Below, piece by piece: positions 1-8,658 of a stretch of 64,000 nucleotides of DNA. The notes beneath the pieces were generated by a model. The model was given only the letters and a program-made list of their open reading frames with translations. It made no database searches and had not been told where the DNA came from. Location of the stretch: NCBI GenBank assembly GCA_003134785.1, contig PLCN01000007.1:16443-80442 (forward strand), given 5' to 3'. The position numbers and the translations under genes are program-made. Source of the stretch: Spartobacteria bacterium (GTDB lineage Bacteria > Verrucomicrobiota > Verrucomicrobiia > Chthoniobacterales > UBA10450). Position 1 is the first letter of the stretch. The number at the start of each line of letters is the position of its first letter.

Positions 1-691
1 GAGACTCGGCCGCGGCGAATGATTCGTTAAATTCCTTCGCAATCGCGGACGTCACAGAGCTTCCGCCAATCGGGACACTCCGCGTGAAAATTTTTCCCGG
101 CTCGATAAAAAGAAGGTTCGTCGTGCGCGCGCCGATATCGACGAGGAGCGAACAACCCTCCAACTCGCCGTAGTTATAGCGAAACGCGTTATAGAGAGCC
201 ATTGTCGCCAGGTCCACAATCGACGTCCGCAGACCCGTTTCCTCGACCGCGTCGTTGATCTCCTCGAGCAGGTCCGCCTTGATGGCGGCAAGGATCACCT
301 GGATTTGCTCGCCCTCGCCCCCACCGACGAGTTGATAATCCCAAACTACTTCGTCGATCGGGAACGGAACGTTTTGTTGCGCCTCAAAGAAAATAATCCG
401 CTCGATTTTTTCTTCTTCGATCGGCGGCAGCTTCACGAAGCGCGCGAAAACCGATTCCTCCGCGACCGTGTAGCTGACTGGTCCGCCTCTGATTTCCAGC
501 TCCGCCATCATCTCACGCACCGTGGCGACAATCTGGGCGCGGCGAGATGTTTCTCTGCTTGGATCGGCCAGAAGCTCTCGTGATCGGTAGCCGCATAGGA
601 TCAATCCGCCCTGCGGTTGAACGCGAAACTCCGCCAGTTCGAGGCTCTGCGAGCCGAGGTTGAGAGTGGTGATGCGCGTCCGGGGGGACAT
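1..691 (-). CDS. pilM: Type IV pilus assembly protein PilM (truncated by left window edge)
   Basis: My reverse-strand reading from ATG at 691: MSPRTRITTLNLGSQSLELAEFRV...FFEAQQNVPFPIDEVVWDYQLVG...CSLLVDIGARTTNLLFIEPGKIFTRSVPIGGSSVTSAIAKEFN, typical PilM/actin-like motifs. Not in the ORF track because it runs off the edge. Confidence 0.88.
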   Translation of the reverse strand, partial: MSPRTRITTLNLGSQSLELAEFRVQPQGGLILCGYRSRELLADPSRETSRRAQIVATVREMMAELEIRGGPVSYTVAEESVFARFVKLPPIEEEKIERIIFFEAQQNVPFPIDEVVWDYQLVGGGEGEQIQVILAAIKADLLEEINDAVEETGLRTSIVDLATMALYNAFRYNYGELEGCSLLVDIGARTTNLLFIEPGKIFTRSVPIGGSSVTSAIAKEFNESFAAAES

Positions 692-760
692 TCCATCTGC
701 GAGAATTCCACAGTTCGCCCGGCTTACGCCAGCTCAAATTACGGAAAAGAACAGATGAAA

Positions 761-821
761 AGGCGTTTGTGCCAGACGCTGTTTCATTGGCCAGGCGTTT
801 GGCACAAACGCCTCCACCTTT
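761..821. repeat. Family G inverted-repeat element (AGGCGTTTGTGCC...GGCACAAACGCCT), degenerate copy
   Basis: aggcgtttgtgccagacgct / aggcgtttggcacaaacgcct inverted arms; same family as 41182-41248. Confidence 0.75.
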
Positions 822-838
822 AGTCAATCCGGAGTTTC

Positions 839-1855
839 CTACAGCGGATAGAAGTAGAGCTTCTTCTGGCCGAAATCGATGATCGTGCCGTTCTTCCCCA
901 GAATGTCCATCCCGAGCAGGCCGATGATTTTGCCGCGGCTGCTATCGTAAAATGCGAACCGCCCAACACGCAAATCAGGCGCACGCACATTGACCCCCGC
1001 GATCCGGAATGAGCCGAGATTGGTCAGCTTCGTCCGCGTCTCAGCGCCGGCAGCGTCGATGAGCAGGTTGCGTGAGCTGTACATTCGCGCCTTCATTTGC
1101 GGGCTGAAACGCTCGTCCACCGTGGCAAAGGTGGCGCCGGTATCGACGAACATTGCGCCCGGCGCGCCGTTGATCTCCACGGCCACCAGACAGTGATTGC
1201 GAATAATCGCGAATGGAACACCGGCCAGCCCTGCAGCCTTCAGCGCCCCGCCGATCACGGCCCGGCGTCCCGTCCCCGGCGGACGGAGATAAAGACGCAG
1301 GTTCTGCAGATCGATGATGGCGGAGCACGTACTTAGGAATCCCGAACCGATGAAACCGTCGGCATTTATATTGTGGTGGGTGTAGGAATGCTGCAGGCCT
1401 CCGATCGTTCCGAAGAAAATGGGCACCTGCCGCATGAGCACGTTGCCCAGGGAGACTGTGTCGGCCACGCCTTTCTTGAAGCCTAACATTTCCTGGCCGC
1501 TCGCGGATCGGCCGAACCGATTCACCCCTTGCACGGGCGAATGCAGGACCGTCCCAAACTCGCTCTCCACGGTAATGCCTTCGTCCGACCAGCCGGTGTC
1601 AACGATCAGGCGGGCCTTGCGTCCATTGATCGTGGCCGACACCGTGAGGGTGTTGGGCTCCGGTCGCTGCAACTCGACCATTCCGTAGCCGTCGCGCCGC
1701 AAAACCTCCAGCGAGATGCGGGCGTTGGCCGTGACGGCAAAGAAACAGATTGCCGAATTTAGTAGAAGAAGCAGGGCAATCTGCTTGCGAAAATGTCGGG
1801 TCACGGTCCTCCGCGAATTACGATTGAGTCCAGGGATGCGTGTCAGGGGGAACAT
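839..1855 (-). CDS. Retropepsin-like aspartyl protease, secreted
   Basis: Two DTG motifs (LIVDTGWSDEG, MFVDTGATFATV), C-terminal GLLGMDILG; hydrophobic signal region. Confidence 0.75.
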   Translation of the reverse strand: MFPLTRIPGLNRNSRRTVTRHFRKQIALLLLLNSAICFFAVTANARISLEVLRRDGYGMVELQRPEPNTLTVSATINGRKARLIVDTGWSDEGITVESEFGTVLHSPVQGVNRFGRSASGQEMLGFKKGVADTVSLGNVLMRQVPIFFGTIGGLQHSYTHHNINADGFIGSGFLSTCSAIIDLQNLRLYLRPPGTGRRAVIGGALKAAGLAGVPFAIIRNHCLVAVEINGAPGAMFVDTGATFATVDERFSPQMKARMYSSRNLLIDAAGAETRTKLTNLGSFRIAGVNVRAPDLRVGRFAFYDSSRGKIIGLLGMDILGKNGTIIDFGQKKLYFYPL

Positions 1856-1964
1856 TTGATCGGGAGGATTCTACAATTCGGCCCCCTCACGCCAGCCTAA
1901 AACTGCGGAAAAGGACAGATGGGGGTCGTAGACCACCGCGATAAATGCGGTCCTAATAGAATGG

Positions 1965-2459
1965 TCAGGAGCCCATTTGCTCCATCGCCTTGTGCATCTC
2001 CTCCGGAGTGACATCCCTGACATGGGTGCCGATCGACCATTGATGACCGAAAGGGTCTTCCAGCTTGCCGTAGCGATCGCCCCAGAACATGTCGTCGAGC
2101 GGCATGGTGACCTTCGCGCCCGCGCGCACTGCTTGCTCGAAGGCGGCATCCGCGTTCTCGACGTAGAGATGAATCGTGACGGGCGAACCTTTGAGATGTT
2201 TCGGACCGTAGGAATTCCAGTTTGGGTTCTCGTCGTTGAGCATTATGACTGAATTGCCGATGCGGATGCTGGCATGCATCAGCTTGCCGTCCGAGCCCAG
2301 CATGCGGCTGAGTTCGACCGCACCGAAAGCCTTCTGGTAGAATTCGACCGCATCGGTCGCCCCCGCACAAATCAGGTGCGGCGTTACCGTGTGCATGCCC
2401 TCAGGAATCGGTCTGACCGAGGGGTTCGTGCTGTTATTTTCCTTACCGGTTGGGTTCAT
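1965..2459 (-). CDS. VOC/glyoxalase family (PhnB-like) protein
   Basis: VTPHLICAGATDAVEFYQKAFGAVELSR...LEDPFGHQWSIGTHVRDVTPEEM; likely start MNPTGKEN inside the longer ORF. Confidence 0.8.
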   Translation of the reverse strand: MNPTGKENNSTNPSVRPIPEGMHTVTPHLICAGATDAVEFYQKAFGAVELSRMLGSDGKLMHASIRIGNSVIMLNDENPNWNSYGPKHLKGSPVTIHLYVENADAAFEQAVRAGAKVTMPLDDMFWGDRYGKLEDPFGHQWSIGTHVRDVTPEEMHKAMEQMGS

Positions 2460-2554
2460 GGCTCCTCCTTCTCTTAGTTTGAGTTCGTCGTGTGATGCGG
2501 TGAAGCTACAGTGACGAATGACGAGGGGCGAGTGACAAGCGGAAAGATCGACGG

Positions 2555-2984
2555 TCATCGTCCTTCGCCGACTTCGGCGGAGAGCCGGAACTCGACCAGG
2601 GTGGATGGTTCCTTCGAATAATCCTTCTGCGAATCGATGGCGTAAGGATGCCAGGTAAAGGAGAAGAGGCGTTCGGGTTCCATCTTCTGCACGACCGCTT
2701 CAAATTTTAGATGCTCGTAACCGGGATAGGTGATGTGGCCCCGCGAGGTTTGATCGGGAACGAAGGGCGCCTCCAGGTTGACCGGGAACCTCTTCGAGAA
2801 TTCCCGGTAGTCAGTCAAAGCCCACCAGACTCGCGCGATCGGCCACCGCCTACAGGATGCGGAGATTCGGCGGTCATAGACCGCCGCTACAGAAGGCGAT
2901 GCAATTCGACGGTCATTGGCGCTGCCTCCCAATCGCAAAACCCTTTGCTGAATCCAAATTGAAGGCGAACTCCGTCTCATAGTC
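2555..2984 (-). pseudogene. SRPBCC/AHSA1-domain fragment, apparently truncated at both ends
   Basis: PIARVWWALTDYREFSKRFPVNLEAPFV...FEAVVQKMEPERLFSFTWHPYAID...STLVEFRLSAEV then stop; C-terminal half of the domain absent; 5' side runs into a family C repeat. Confidence 0.55.
2867..2892. repeat. Family C REP-like unit (TCGGCGGTCATAGACCGCCGCTACAG), single copy
   Basis: Identical to the arms at 55312-55381 and the unit at 8595-8620. Confidence 0.85.
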
Positions 2985-4223
2985 ATGACAAGCATTCGCT
3001 CGATCTCTTCCAGGTTATTGATTTCCATTTTCCCGGCGATCGTCCTCTTGACGGCAGCGGCCCTAGCGGAGGCCGCGCCGCAAAGTCTTTCGCTCGAGAT
3101 CAAAGAGGGAAAACTTGCGGGTCCGGGCGCGGAGGTCATCCGGCCCGAATTGGCCAAGGCGCAATTTATTCTCTTTGGCGAAGATCACGGTTTCGCGGAT
3201 TCGCCGATTGTCCTGCGCGCCATCGCACGCGAGGCGCGGCCGTTCGGTTTCAAGTATCACGTGGTCGAGGTCGGGCCGCTTTCCACCGCCATGATCCGCG
3301 AAAAACTGGCGTACGATGGCACTCCGGGATTGCACCAATTGGTCCACGAGGTTCCGCTGGGAATTCCTTTTCTTTCGTTGAAAGACGATGCGGAACTGGC
3401 CAGTGACTTTCTCGGGCATGACTCCAAAGGGAAGCCATACCTCTGGGGGATCGATCAGGAATTTATTGGCTCGCCTCCGTTTCATTTAAAACGCCTGGTG
3501 GAAATCGCGCCTAACGAGTCCGCGCGCGCGGCCGCCGGGAAGCTGCTCGCGGAAGAGAAGGACGCGGCGGAAAAAGGAGCGCAGGACAAATTCCTGCTCA
3601 CGCGCTTCCACGAAACGGATTTCGCCGCACTGGACGTCCAGTTCAAAGGACAAGCCGAAGCGCAAAATATCATTGCGGAATTGAAAGAGAGTGCCGCTGT
3701 CTATCAACTTTGGATGAGCGGTCACAATTACGAAAACAATGCGCGCCGCGCACGGCTGCTCGCGAAAAATTTCCTGGCTAATTACAAGTCGGCGGCCGAG
3801 CCCCAGCCCAAGATCGTATTCAAGATGGGCCTGGAGCATGTGGCGCTCGGCACCACGACCATCAACACGATTGATCTGGGCACGCTGGCGACATCCATCG
3901 CACGAGTGAATGGCCAGACGGCCTTGCGGATCGCTTTTCTACCCACGGGCGGACACAACACTGCTTTTGCGCCAAAGCCTGGGAATCCCGCCAGCGTTCA
4001 GGTCTATGACAGCACGGAGACGAAGGAATTCTTCGCGGCCATAGGACTCGATGCTGCGGCGCTCCCGAAGGATGGCTGGACGCTGGTGCCGCTGGAACCG
4101 ATCCGCCAATCGCTCGATACCAAGGGCATCGACGCTCTCAAACCGTTCTCGCGCTTTACGCTGCTCGGATACGATTACGTTATCACCACGCCGGACGCGA
4201 AGGCGGGCGTATCGCTCTATTGA
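2985..4223 (+). CDS. Erythromycin-esterase-like/uncharacterised secreted protein
   Basis: Signal peptide; FILFGEDHGFADSPIVLRAIAREA motif; single long ORF. Confidence 0.5.
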   Translation: MTSIRSISSRLLISIFPAIVLLTAAALAEAAPQSLSLEIKEGKLAGPGAEVIRPELAKAQFILFGEDHGFADSPIVLRAIAREARPFGFKYHVVEVGPLSTAMIREKLAYDGTPGLHQLVHEVPLGIPFLSLKDDAELASDFLGHDSKGKPYLWGIDQEFIGSPPFHLKRLVEIAPNESARAAAGKLLAEEKDAAEKGAQDKFLLTRFHETDFAALDVQFKGQAEAQNIIAELKESAAVYQLWMSGHNYENNARRARLLAKNFLANYKSAAEPQPKIVFKMGLEHVALGTTTINTIDLGTLATSIARVNGQTALRIAFLPTGGHNTAFAPKPGNPASVQVYDSTETKEFFAAIGLDAAALPKDGWTLVPLEPIRQSLDTKGIDALKPFSRFTLLGYDYVITTPDAKAGVSLY

Positions 4224-4407
4224 AACGGTCGTAGTGCGCCGCTACGAATCCAACGCGGTCAATCGATTGAGATTTTTTTCCGGCCCCCGCGATCAATTCT
4301 TTTTCGATCGCCGGCCAGCGATCGTGGGCCTTGCCGCCTACCCGCAAGCCGGCTACGGTGTAACCGGTGGAGGCAACATCTTCGTAAAACCGGAACCAAG
4401 AGCAGCG

Positions 4408-5046
4408 TTACGGCCGCTCTTGAAAGACTTGCGCCTTACGCTTCCTCATTTCTTCGGCGATCGTCCGGGCGTCGCCGCCTTCAGCGTGCAACTTCTCGAT
4501 GATGTTATCATAACTCTGTTCGTCGCGGTTTTGGCTCAGCTTGAAAACATTCTCGAGCTCCCGCACTTCCATCTCGAAAGCGACGATCGCGTTTTTCAAG
4601 GAATCGACATAGGCCTTCGGCAAGTGGCGGAAGAGGGCGGGCGAATTTTCGTCATTCTCGAAGCGGGCCGTGGTTTGTTCGAGGATCCTCAAAAGCTCCG
4701 ATTCGCCGAGGAACCGGATTTTACCGCGAGCATGCACGCTCATGTAATTCCAGGTGGAACCGGTCTGCGGATTCGAATACCAGCGCGCGCTCACATAAGT
4801 GTGCGCCCCCGAAAAGACACAAAGCGCCTCGCTATTTTCCTGAAACGCTTTGTGATGATCGGTATTTCGCATCATGTGCCCGCGCAGAAAGAGGCGCTCG
4901 CCTTCTCGCCCGTGAACCAAGACCGGTACTTGCGTCGCGACCGGCACGCGATCGCCGGAGCCAATCAACATGGCAAACGGATGTTGGTGGATAAAATCGA
5001 GGACGGCCTGCCGCTCTCTCTCCTTAAAGTAAGGCAAATCGTACAT
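4408..5046 (-). CDS. FMN-binding negative transcriptional regulator, PaiB family
   Basis: MYDLPYFKERERQAVLDFIHQHPFAMLIG...HMMRNTDHHKAF...VSARWYSNPQTGSTWNYMSVHARG. Confidence 0.85.
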   Translation of the reverse strand: MYDLPYFKERERQAVLDFIHQHPFAMLIGSGDRVPVATQVPVLVHGREGERLFLRGHMMRNTDHHKAFQENSEALCVFSGAHTYVSARWYSNPQTGSTWNYMSVHARGKIRFLGESELLRILEQTTARFENDENSPALFRHLPKAYVDSLKNAIVAFEMEVRELENVFKLSQNRDEQSYDNIIEKLHAEGGDARTIAEEMRKRKAQVFQERP

Positions 5047-5136
5047 GATGATTACTTTGCCTTGGAATTTAATTGGGGGCCAGAACGCGTGCTCAGAAAA
5101 AGTAGGCAAGAACGTCGCCGGCCGTTGGCTGGAAGA

Positions 5137-5183
5137 TGGTTTTGGTGACGCCAAAACCAACGCGCGGGACACGCGCGCTACCC
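5137..5183 (-). repeat. Family F REP-like unit (GGGTAGCGCGCGTGTCCCGCGCGTTGGTTTTGGCGTCACCAAAACCA), single
   Basis: Reverse strand matches the left arm of the composite element at 33473-33606. Confidence 0.75.
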
Positions 5184-5268
5184 AGGCGAATGCACCACGG
5201 GTAGACGCTCTGCTTTCTTCCCAGAAATTTTGCTGGCGTTCGCGACGTTTCGGAGGAGAATTCTCGCC

Positions 5269-5751
5269 ATGGCCAAACGCGCACTCTTCGCCGTCGCTGG
5301 ATTTTTTGGGCTGTGTTTTTCGTTGTCCGCGCTGCCGACCCAGAGCCCGGAACAATACCTTTTCGAGGGCAACACGTTGAACCGTCCATTTCTCGGGCTT
5401 GCGCCACTCTCGCTCGCGGATCAGGAGCGCGTTTCATTCATGAGTGCTTTCACGTGGCAAACGCCGGTGGATTTTCTTCCACCTTTCAACCCGCCTGAGC
5501 CGCAGGACGCAGAGGTTTCAACGACGTCCGAGCGCAGGAATTCGGCCGATCGCTCCGTTGAAATGCGCGCTCCGGATCGGTTTTATTTCAGCGGACAAAT
5601 GGGCTTCCTTTACGGAACATCCAGCGGCAAATACGGTCGCACCGATTTTCAATCCTACATTTTCGGAACCGTGGGGACTGACAAATTCTCCATCACCGCC
5701 GGCGTACTCCATCAGGAGTCGAGCGGACACGTTCCGCGCTGGGGCCGATAA
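5269..5751 (+). CDS. Hypothetical secreted protein
   Basis: ATG with upstream ggagg; signal peptide MAKRALFAVAGFFGLCFSLSA. Confidence 0.6.
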   Translation: MAKRALFAVAGFFGLCFSLSALPTQSPEQYLFEGNTLNRPFLGLAPLSLADQERVSFMSAFTWQTPVDFLPPFNPPEPQDAEVSTTSERRNSADRSVEMRAPDRFYFSGQMGFLYGTSSGKYGRTDFQSYIFGTVGTDKFSITAGVLHQESSGHVPRWGR

Positions 5752-5772
5752 GCTCCGCGGCCCGCCTTAGGG

Positions 5773-6250
5773 TTACGGCACCGGGGTAGGTGTGGGCGTA
5801 TTCGGGATCGCTGTAGCCTGCCAGCCAACTGCCTGCCATTTGCCGTTCCGTTTCAGGAACGTGCCGGTGTTCAGATAATTGGTGATCGTTTTCGCCCCCG
5901 CTTTCTCCGTCGTGGCCACCAGACGAAAGGCGACAATGGCGGTGTCGCCGTATTGCTGAATGCGAACGTCTTCCGCGGTGTAAACGTTGGTCTCGTCGCC
6001 TGGCTTCGCCGACCCCTCCTCGCGCAACTCGCGCATGATGTCCGCTTTGCCTTTACGGCGGCCTTTCGCCGAGGTGTAGATCAAGTCATCCGCCCAAAAG
6101 CGGTCGTGCATTGCGCTGTCGTTGCGGCCGGCGCCGGCTAGGAAATCTCTTAGGAGCTTCGTGAGTTCGCCCGCGTCCGGCGCGTTCTGCCCGCGGAGTC
6201 CGCCGGCAACGCAGAGCAGCAATGTGGCAGAGAGAAGAATTTGTTTCATG
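5773..6250 (-). CDS. DUF4440/NTF2-like secreted protein
   Basis: MKQILLSATLLLCVAGGLRGQ...LTKLLRDFLAGAGRNDSAMHDRFWADDLIYTSAKGRR...NGKWQAVGWQAT. Confidence 0.7.
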
Positions 6251-6408
6251 GGATTGAAGCAGTGATCAGGGACAACTGACGCGTGGCAAGCGAAAAGTGG
6301 CCGCATCTTTGGTGACAGGCTGCGTCTTTTTCCTGCGTCGGGCCGATTGGAGCGCGATAGATTTCTTGTGTAACCGAGTCGCTCCCGCCGCTGTCACATA
6401 AGAAGGCG

Positions 6409-6795
6409 GTGGACCGAAATTTTATGGGAGCAACTCTGAAGATTTTGGCGGTGGACGACGAGCCGGCAATTGGCGCTTCGCTCTCTTTTATTTTCGAACG
6501 CCCCCGCTATGAGCTGACCAGCGCCCGCAATGGTAACGACGCGCTGGCTCGGCTTTCAGCCGATCCTGCTCCCTACGACGTGATCATCACCGATAACGAG
6601 ATGCCGCACCTTTCAGGCGTGGAACTGGTGCGTGCGCTGCGCCAACGGAGCTTCCGCGGCAAGATCATGGTCTTATCGGGCCACCTCACCGACGAAATTC
6701 GAGCTAGCTACGAGCAAATGAAGGTGGACGTCATCCTCGACAAGCCCTTCGATGTTCACGAACTGCGCCACACGCTGGATCTCTTGGTGGCCTGA
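6409..6795 (+). CDS. Single-domain response regulator (CheY-like receiver)
   Basis: ILAVDDEPAIG...DVIITDNEMPHLSGVELVRALR...KIMVLSGH...DVILDKPFD. Confidence 0.9.
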   Translation: MDRNFMGATLKILAVDDEPAIGASLSFIFERPRYELTSARNGNDALARLSADPAPYDVIITDNEMPHLSGVELVRALRQRSFRGKIMVLSGHLTDEIRASYEQMKVDVILDKPFDVHELRHTLDLLVA

Positions 6796-6911
6796 GTATT
6801 GCCGTCACTCTGCGTTCGGCCGATCTGTAAAAGGTTGGGCTTTCATTTAATAGTTGGCAGGTTATCTCATGCTTTTATGCTTCGTCGCAGGATGCTTGAT
6901 TTTGCAGTGCC

Positions 6912-7421
6912 ATGAACTTGCCGTTATCCACTCTTCCTCGAACCAACTCCGACGATCGCTGGAAGTTTCTGCGCGATGTCCTGGTCTTTCAACTCAAGAT
7001 GTTTCTCGATAATGTGCGCGGCTTCGCGCTGATGCCAGTCTCACTGGCCGCGGCGCTGATCGACCTTTTCTATCGAGGTGAACGCGAAGGCGCGCTTTTC
7101 TACAGGGTGCTGAGGTGGGGCTTGCACAGCGAAATGGTGATCGATGTCTACAGCGCGATCGAGCATCACGAAGCGAGCGATTTCAAAATAAGCAGGAACT
7201 ATACGGTGGATGGCGTCATCGCTCGGCTGGAGGGCGTGGTGGTGCGCGAAGTGGAGAAGGGTGGCACGGCGGCCACCGTCAAAGCCGCGATGGATCGCGC
7301 GATCGACCAGTTTCACGCTGAAACGGGTGGCGCGCGTGACGCGGTCGTGCGCACGGCGGAGAAACTGCGGAGCAAGTTCGATCGCGACGCCGACGGGAAA
7401 GATTCGGCGGATTCATCATGA
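6912..7421 (+). CDS. Hypothetical protein
   Basis: 169 aa ORF, 4-nt overlap with the downstream HD-domain gene. Confidence 0.6.
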   Translation: MNLPLSTLPRTNSDDRWKFLRDVLVFQLKMFLDNVRGFALMPVSLAAALIDLFYRGEREGALFYRVLRWGLHSEMVIDVYSAIEHHEASDFKISRNYTVDGVIARLEGVVVREVEKGGTAATVKAAMDRAIDQFHAETGGARDAVVRTAEKLRSKFDRDADGKDSADSS

Positions 7422-8002
7422 TGCTTGCCGACCGCGCCTTAGCCCTCCTGCATGAATGGGTCCAATCTGAAAGCTTGCGGCGCCATTGCTACGCGGTCGC
7501 TGATTCGACGCGGCATTTCGCGCAGTTGCGGGGCGCGGATGCGGATTTATGGGAAGCGGTCGGACTGCTTCACGACATGGATTACGAGCGGCATCCGAAC
7601 CAGGATCAAAGTCCCACCGAAGGACACCCTTTTGTGGGAGTAGCCAGCCTGCGCGAGCAGGGATGGAGTGATGAGGTTTGCCGCGCGATTCTTTCGCACG
7701 CGGATTATTCGCGCGTCACGCGCCAGACGCCGCTCGAGCAAACGCTTTACGCGGTGGATGAACTGAGCGGTTTCGTGATGGCGGTCGCGCGAGTGCGACC
7801 ATCCAAGAGTATCCATGAGGTGGACGTGGCCGCGGTGAAGAAGAAGATGAAGGACAAAGCCTTTGCGCGCGCCGTGAACCGCGATGACATCGTGCGCGGA
7901 GCAGCGGAGTTGCAGATGCCGCTGGAGGAAGTAATCGCCGGTGTGATCGCGGCGCTGACAGGTGATGCGGAGAGGCTGGGACTTGCGGGAACCGCGAGCT
8001 GA
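7418..8002 (+). CDS. HD-domain phosphohydrolase-like protein
   Basis: RHCYAVADSTRHFA...WEAVGLLHDMDYERHP...AILSHADY; ATGA overlap with upstream ORF. Confidence 0.8.
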   Translation: MMLADRALALLHEWVQSESLRRHCYAVADSTRHFAQLRGADADLWEAVGLLHDMDYERHPNQDQSPTEGHPFVGVASLREQGWSDEVCRAILSHADYSRVTRQTPLEQTLYAVDELSGFVMAVARVRPSKSIHEVDVAAVKKKMKDKAFARAVNRDDIVRGAAELQMPLEEVIAGVIAALTGDAERLGLAGTAS

Positions 8003-8076
8003 TACAATTCAGACGAAAGGCGACCCGCCGGTTTAGGGCGCGGGTTAAGCGATAGCTCAGCAACACCGTGGACCGG

Positions 8077-8499
8077 CTAAAAGACCCACGGATTTATAGG
8101 ACGCAATATATTGAAGGCACATGGCATTCGAACCTGGACAAACGTCCCCGGTTTGAATTGCCACCTTTTGAAGGCGGTCGTCGCGTAGCCATCGAGCAAT
8201 TTGCTGCCGGTGCTGGTTTCAATTTCGACGCGTGCAACTCCGCCTGTTATTTTATCGATGTAGAGCAGATAGATTCCGGCTCCGGTGATCTTTGATCGTT
8301 GTGCCTCCATCGGATACTCGGGACGCACCGAGAAAGAGGTATATTGCTTCAGCTCTTTTTCGGACATCTCACTCTTGTGTCCGTCTTTCCAAACGACGCG
8401 GACGCGATCCGGTTCTGCCGCGGTGACTCCCGGTCCGCCCCAGATTACGAGAACGAACGCCGAGAAGACGACGAAGAGGCGCGCTAACATCAAGAGCAA
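8077..8499 (-). CDS. TonB C-terminal-domain-like protein
   Basis: PEYPMEAQRSKITGAGIYLLYIDKITGGVARVEIETSTGSKLLDGYATTAFKRWQFKPG. Confidence 0.65.
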   Translation of the reverse strand: MLLMLARLFVVFSAFVLVIWGGPGVTAAEPDRVRVVWKDGHKSEMSEKELKQYTSFSVRPEYPMEAQRSKITGAGIYLLYIDKITGGVARVEIETSTGSKLLDGYATTAFKRWQFKPGTFVQVRMPCAFNILRPINPWVF

Positions 8500-8594
8500 G
8501 GACAGCTAATTGCAAGCTGCTTGTCAACTCAGCAGGTGGGACGCTGGAGCGGTTGAAAGGTGAAGCGATGCAGGGCGTGCCTCCGCGCGAACAG

Positions 8595-8620
8595 TCGGCG
8601 GTCATAGACCGCCGCTACAG
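8595..8620. repeat. Family C REP-like unit, single copy
   Basis: tcggcggtcatagaccgccgctacag. Confidence 0.85.
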
Positions 8621-8658
8621 AAAAAGTGCGACTCTGTAACGTCTCCGGCAAAGCCGAC

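Noticed and set aside
513-827. Reverse ORF of 104 aa at the left end
   Set aside because: Overlaps the true PilM frame and the family G repeat; no coherent domain.
839-845. Fourth CTG TAG stop (aspartyl protease) as another repeat-donated stop
   Set aside because: The sequence after TAG (GAAACTCCGG) does not match a family D or C palindrome; probably coincidence.
4224-4407. Possible C-terminal gene relic on the minus strand (SWFRFYEDVASTGYTVAGLRVGGKAHDRWPAIEKELIAG...)
   Set aside because: Reads like coding sequence but has no recognisable family and ends in a degenerate family C repeat (VAAHYDR); too weak to annotate.
4051-5148. Long + strand ORF (365 aa) opposite the PaiB-like gene
   Set aside because: Antisense to a clear PaiB homologue; composition typical of a shadow ORF in high-GC coding DNA.
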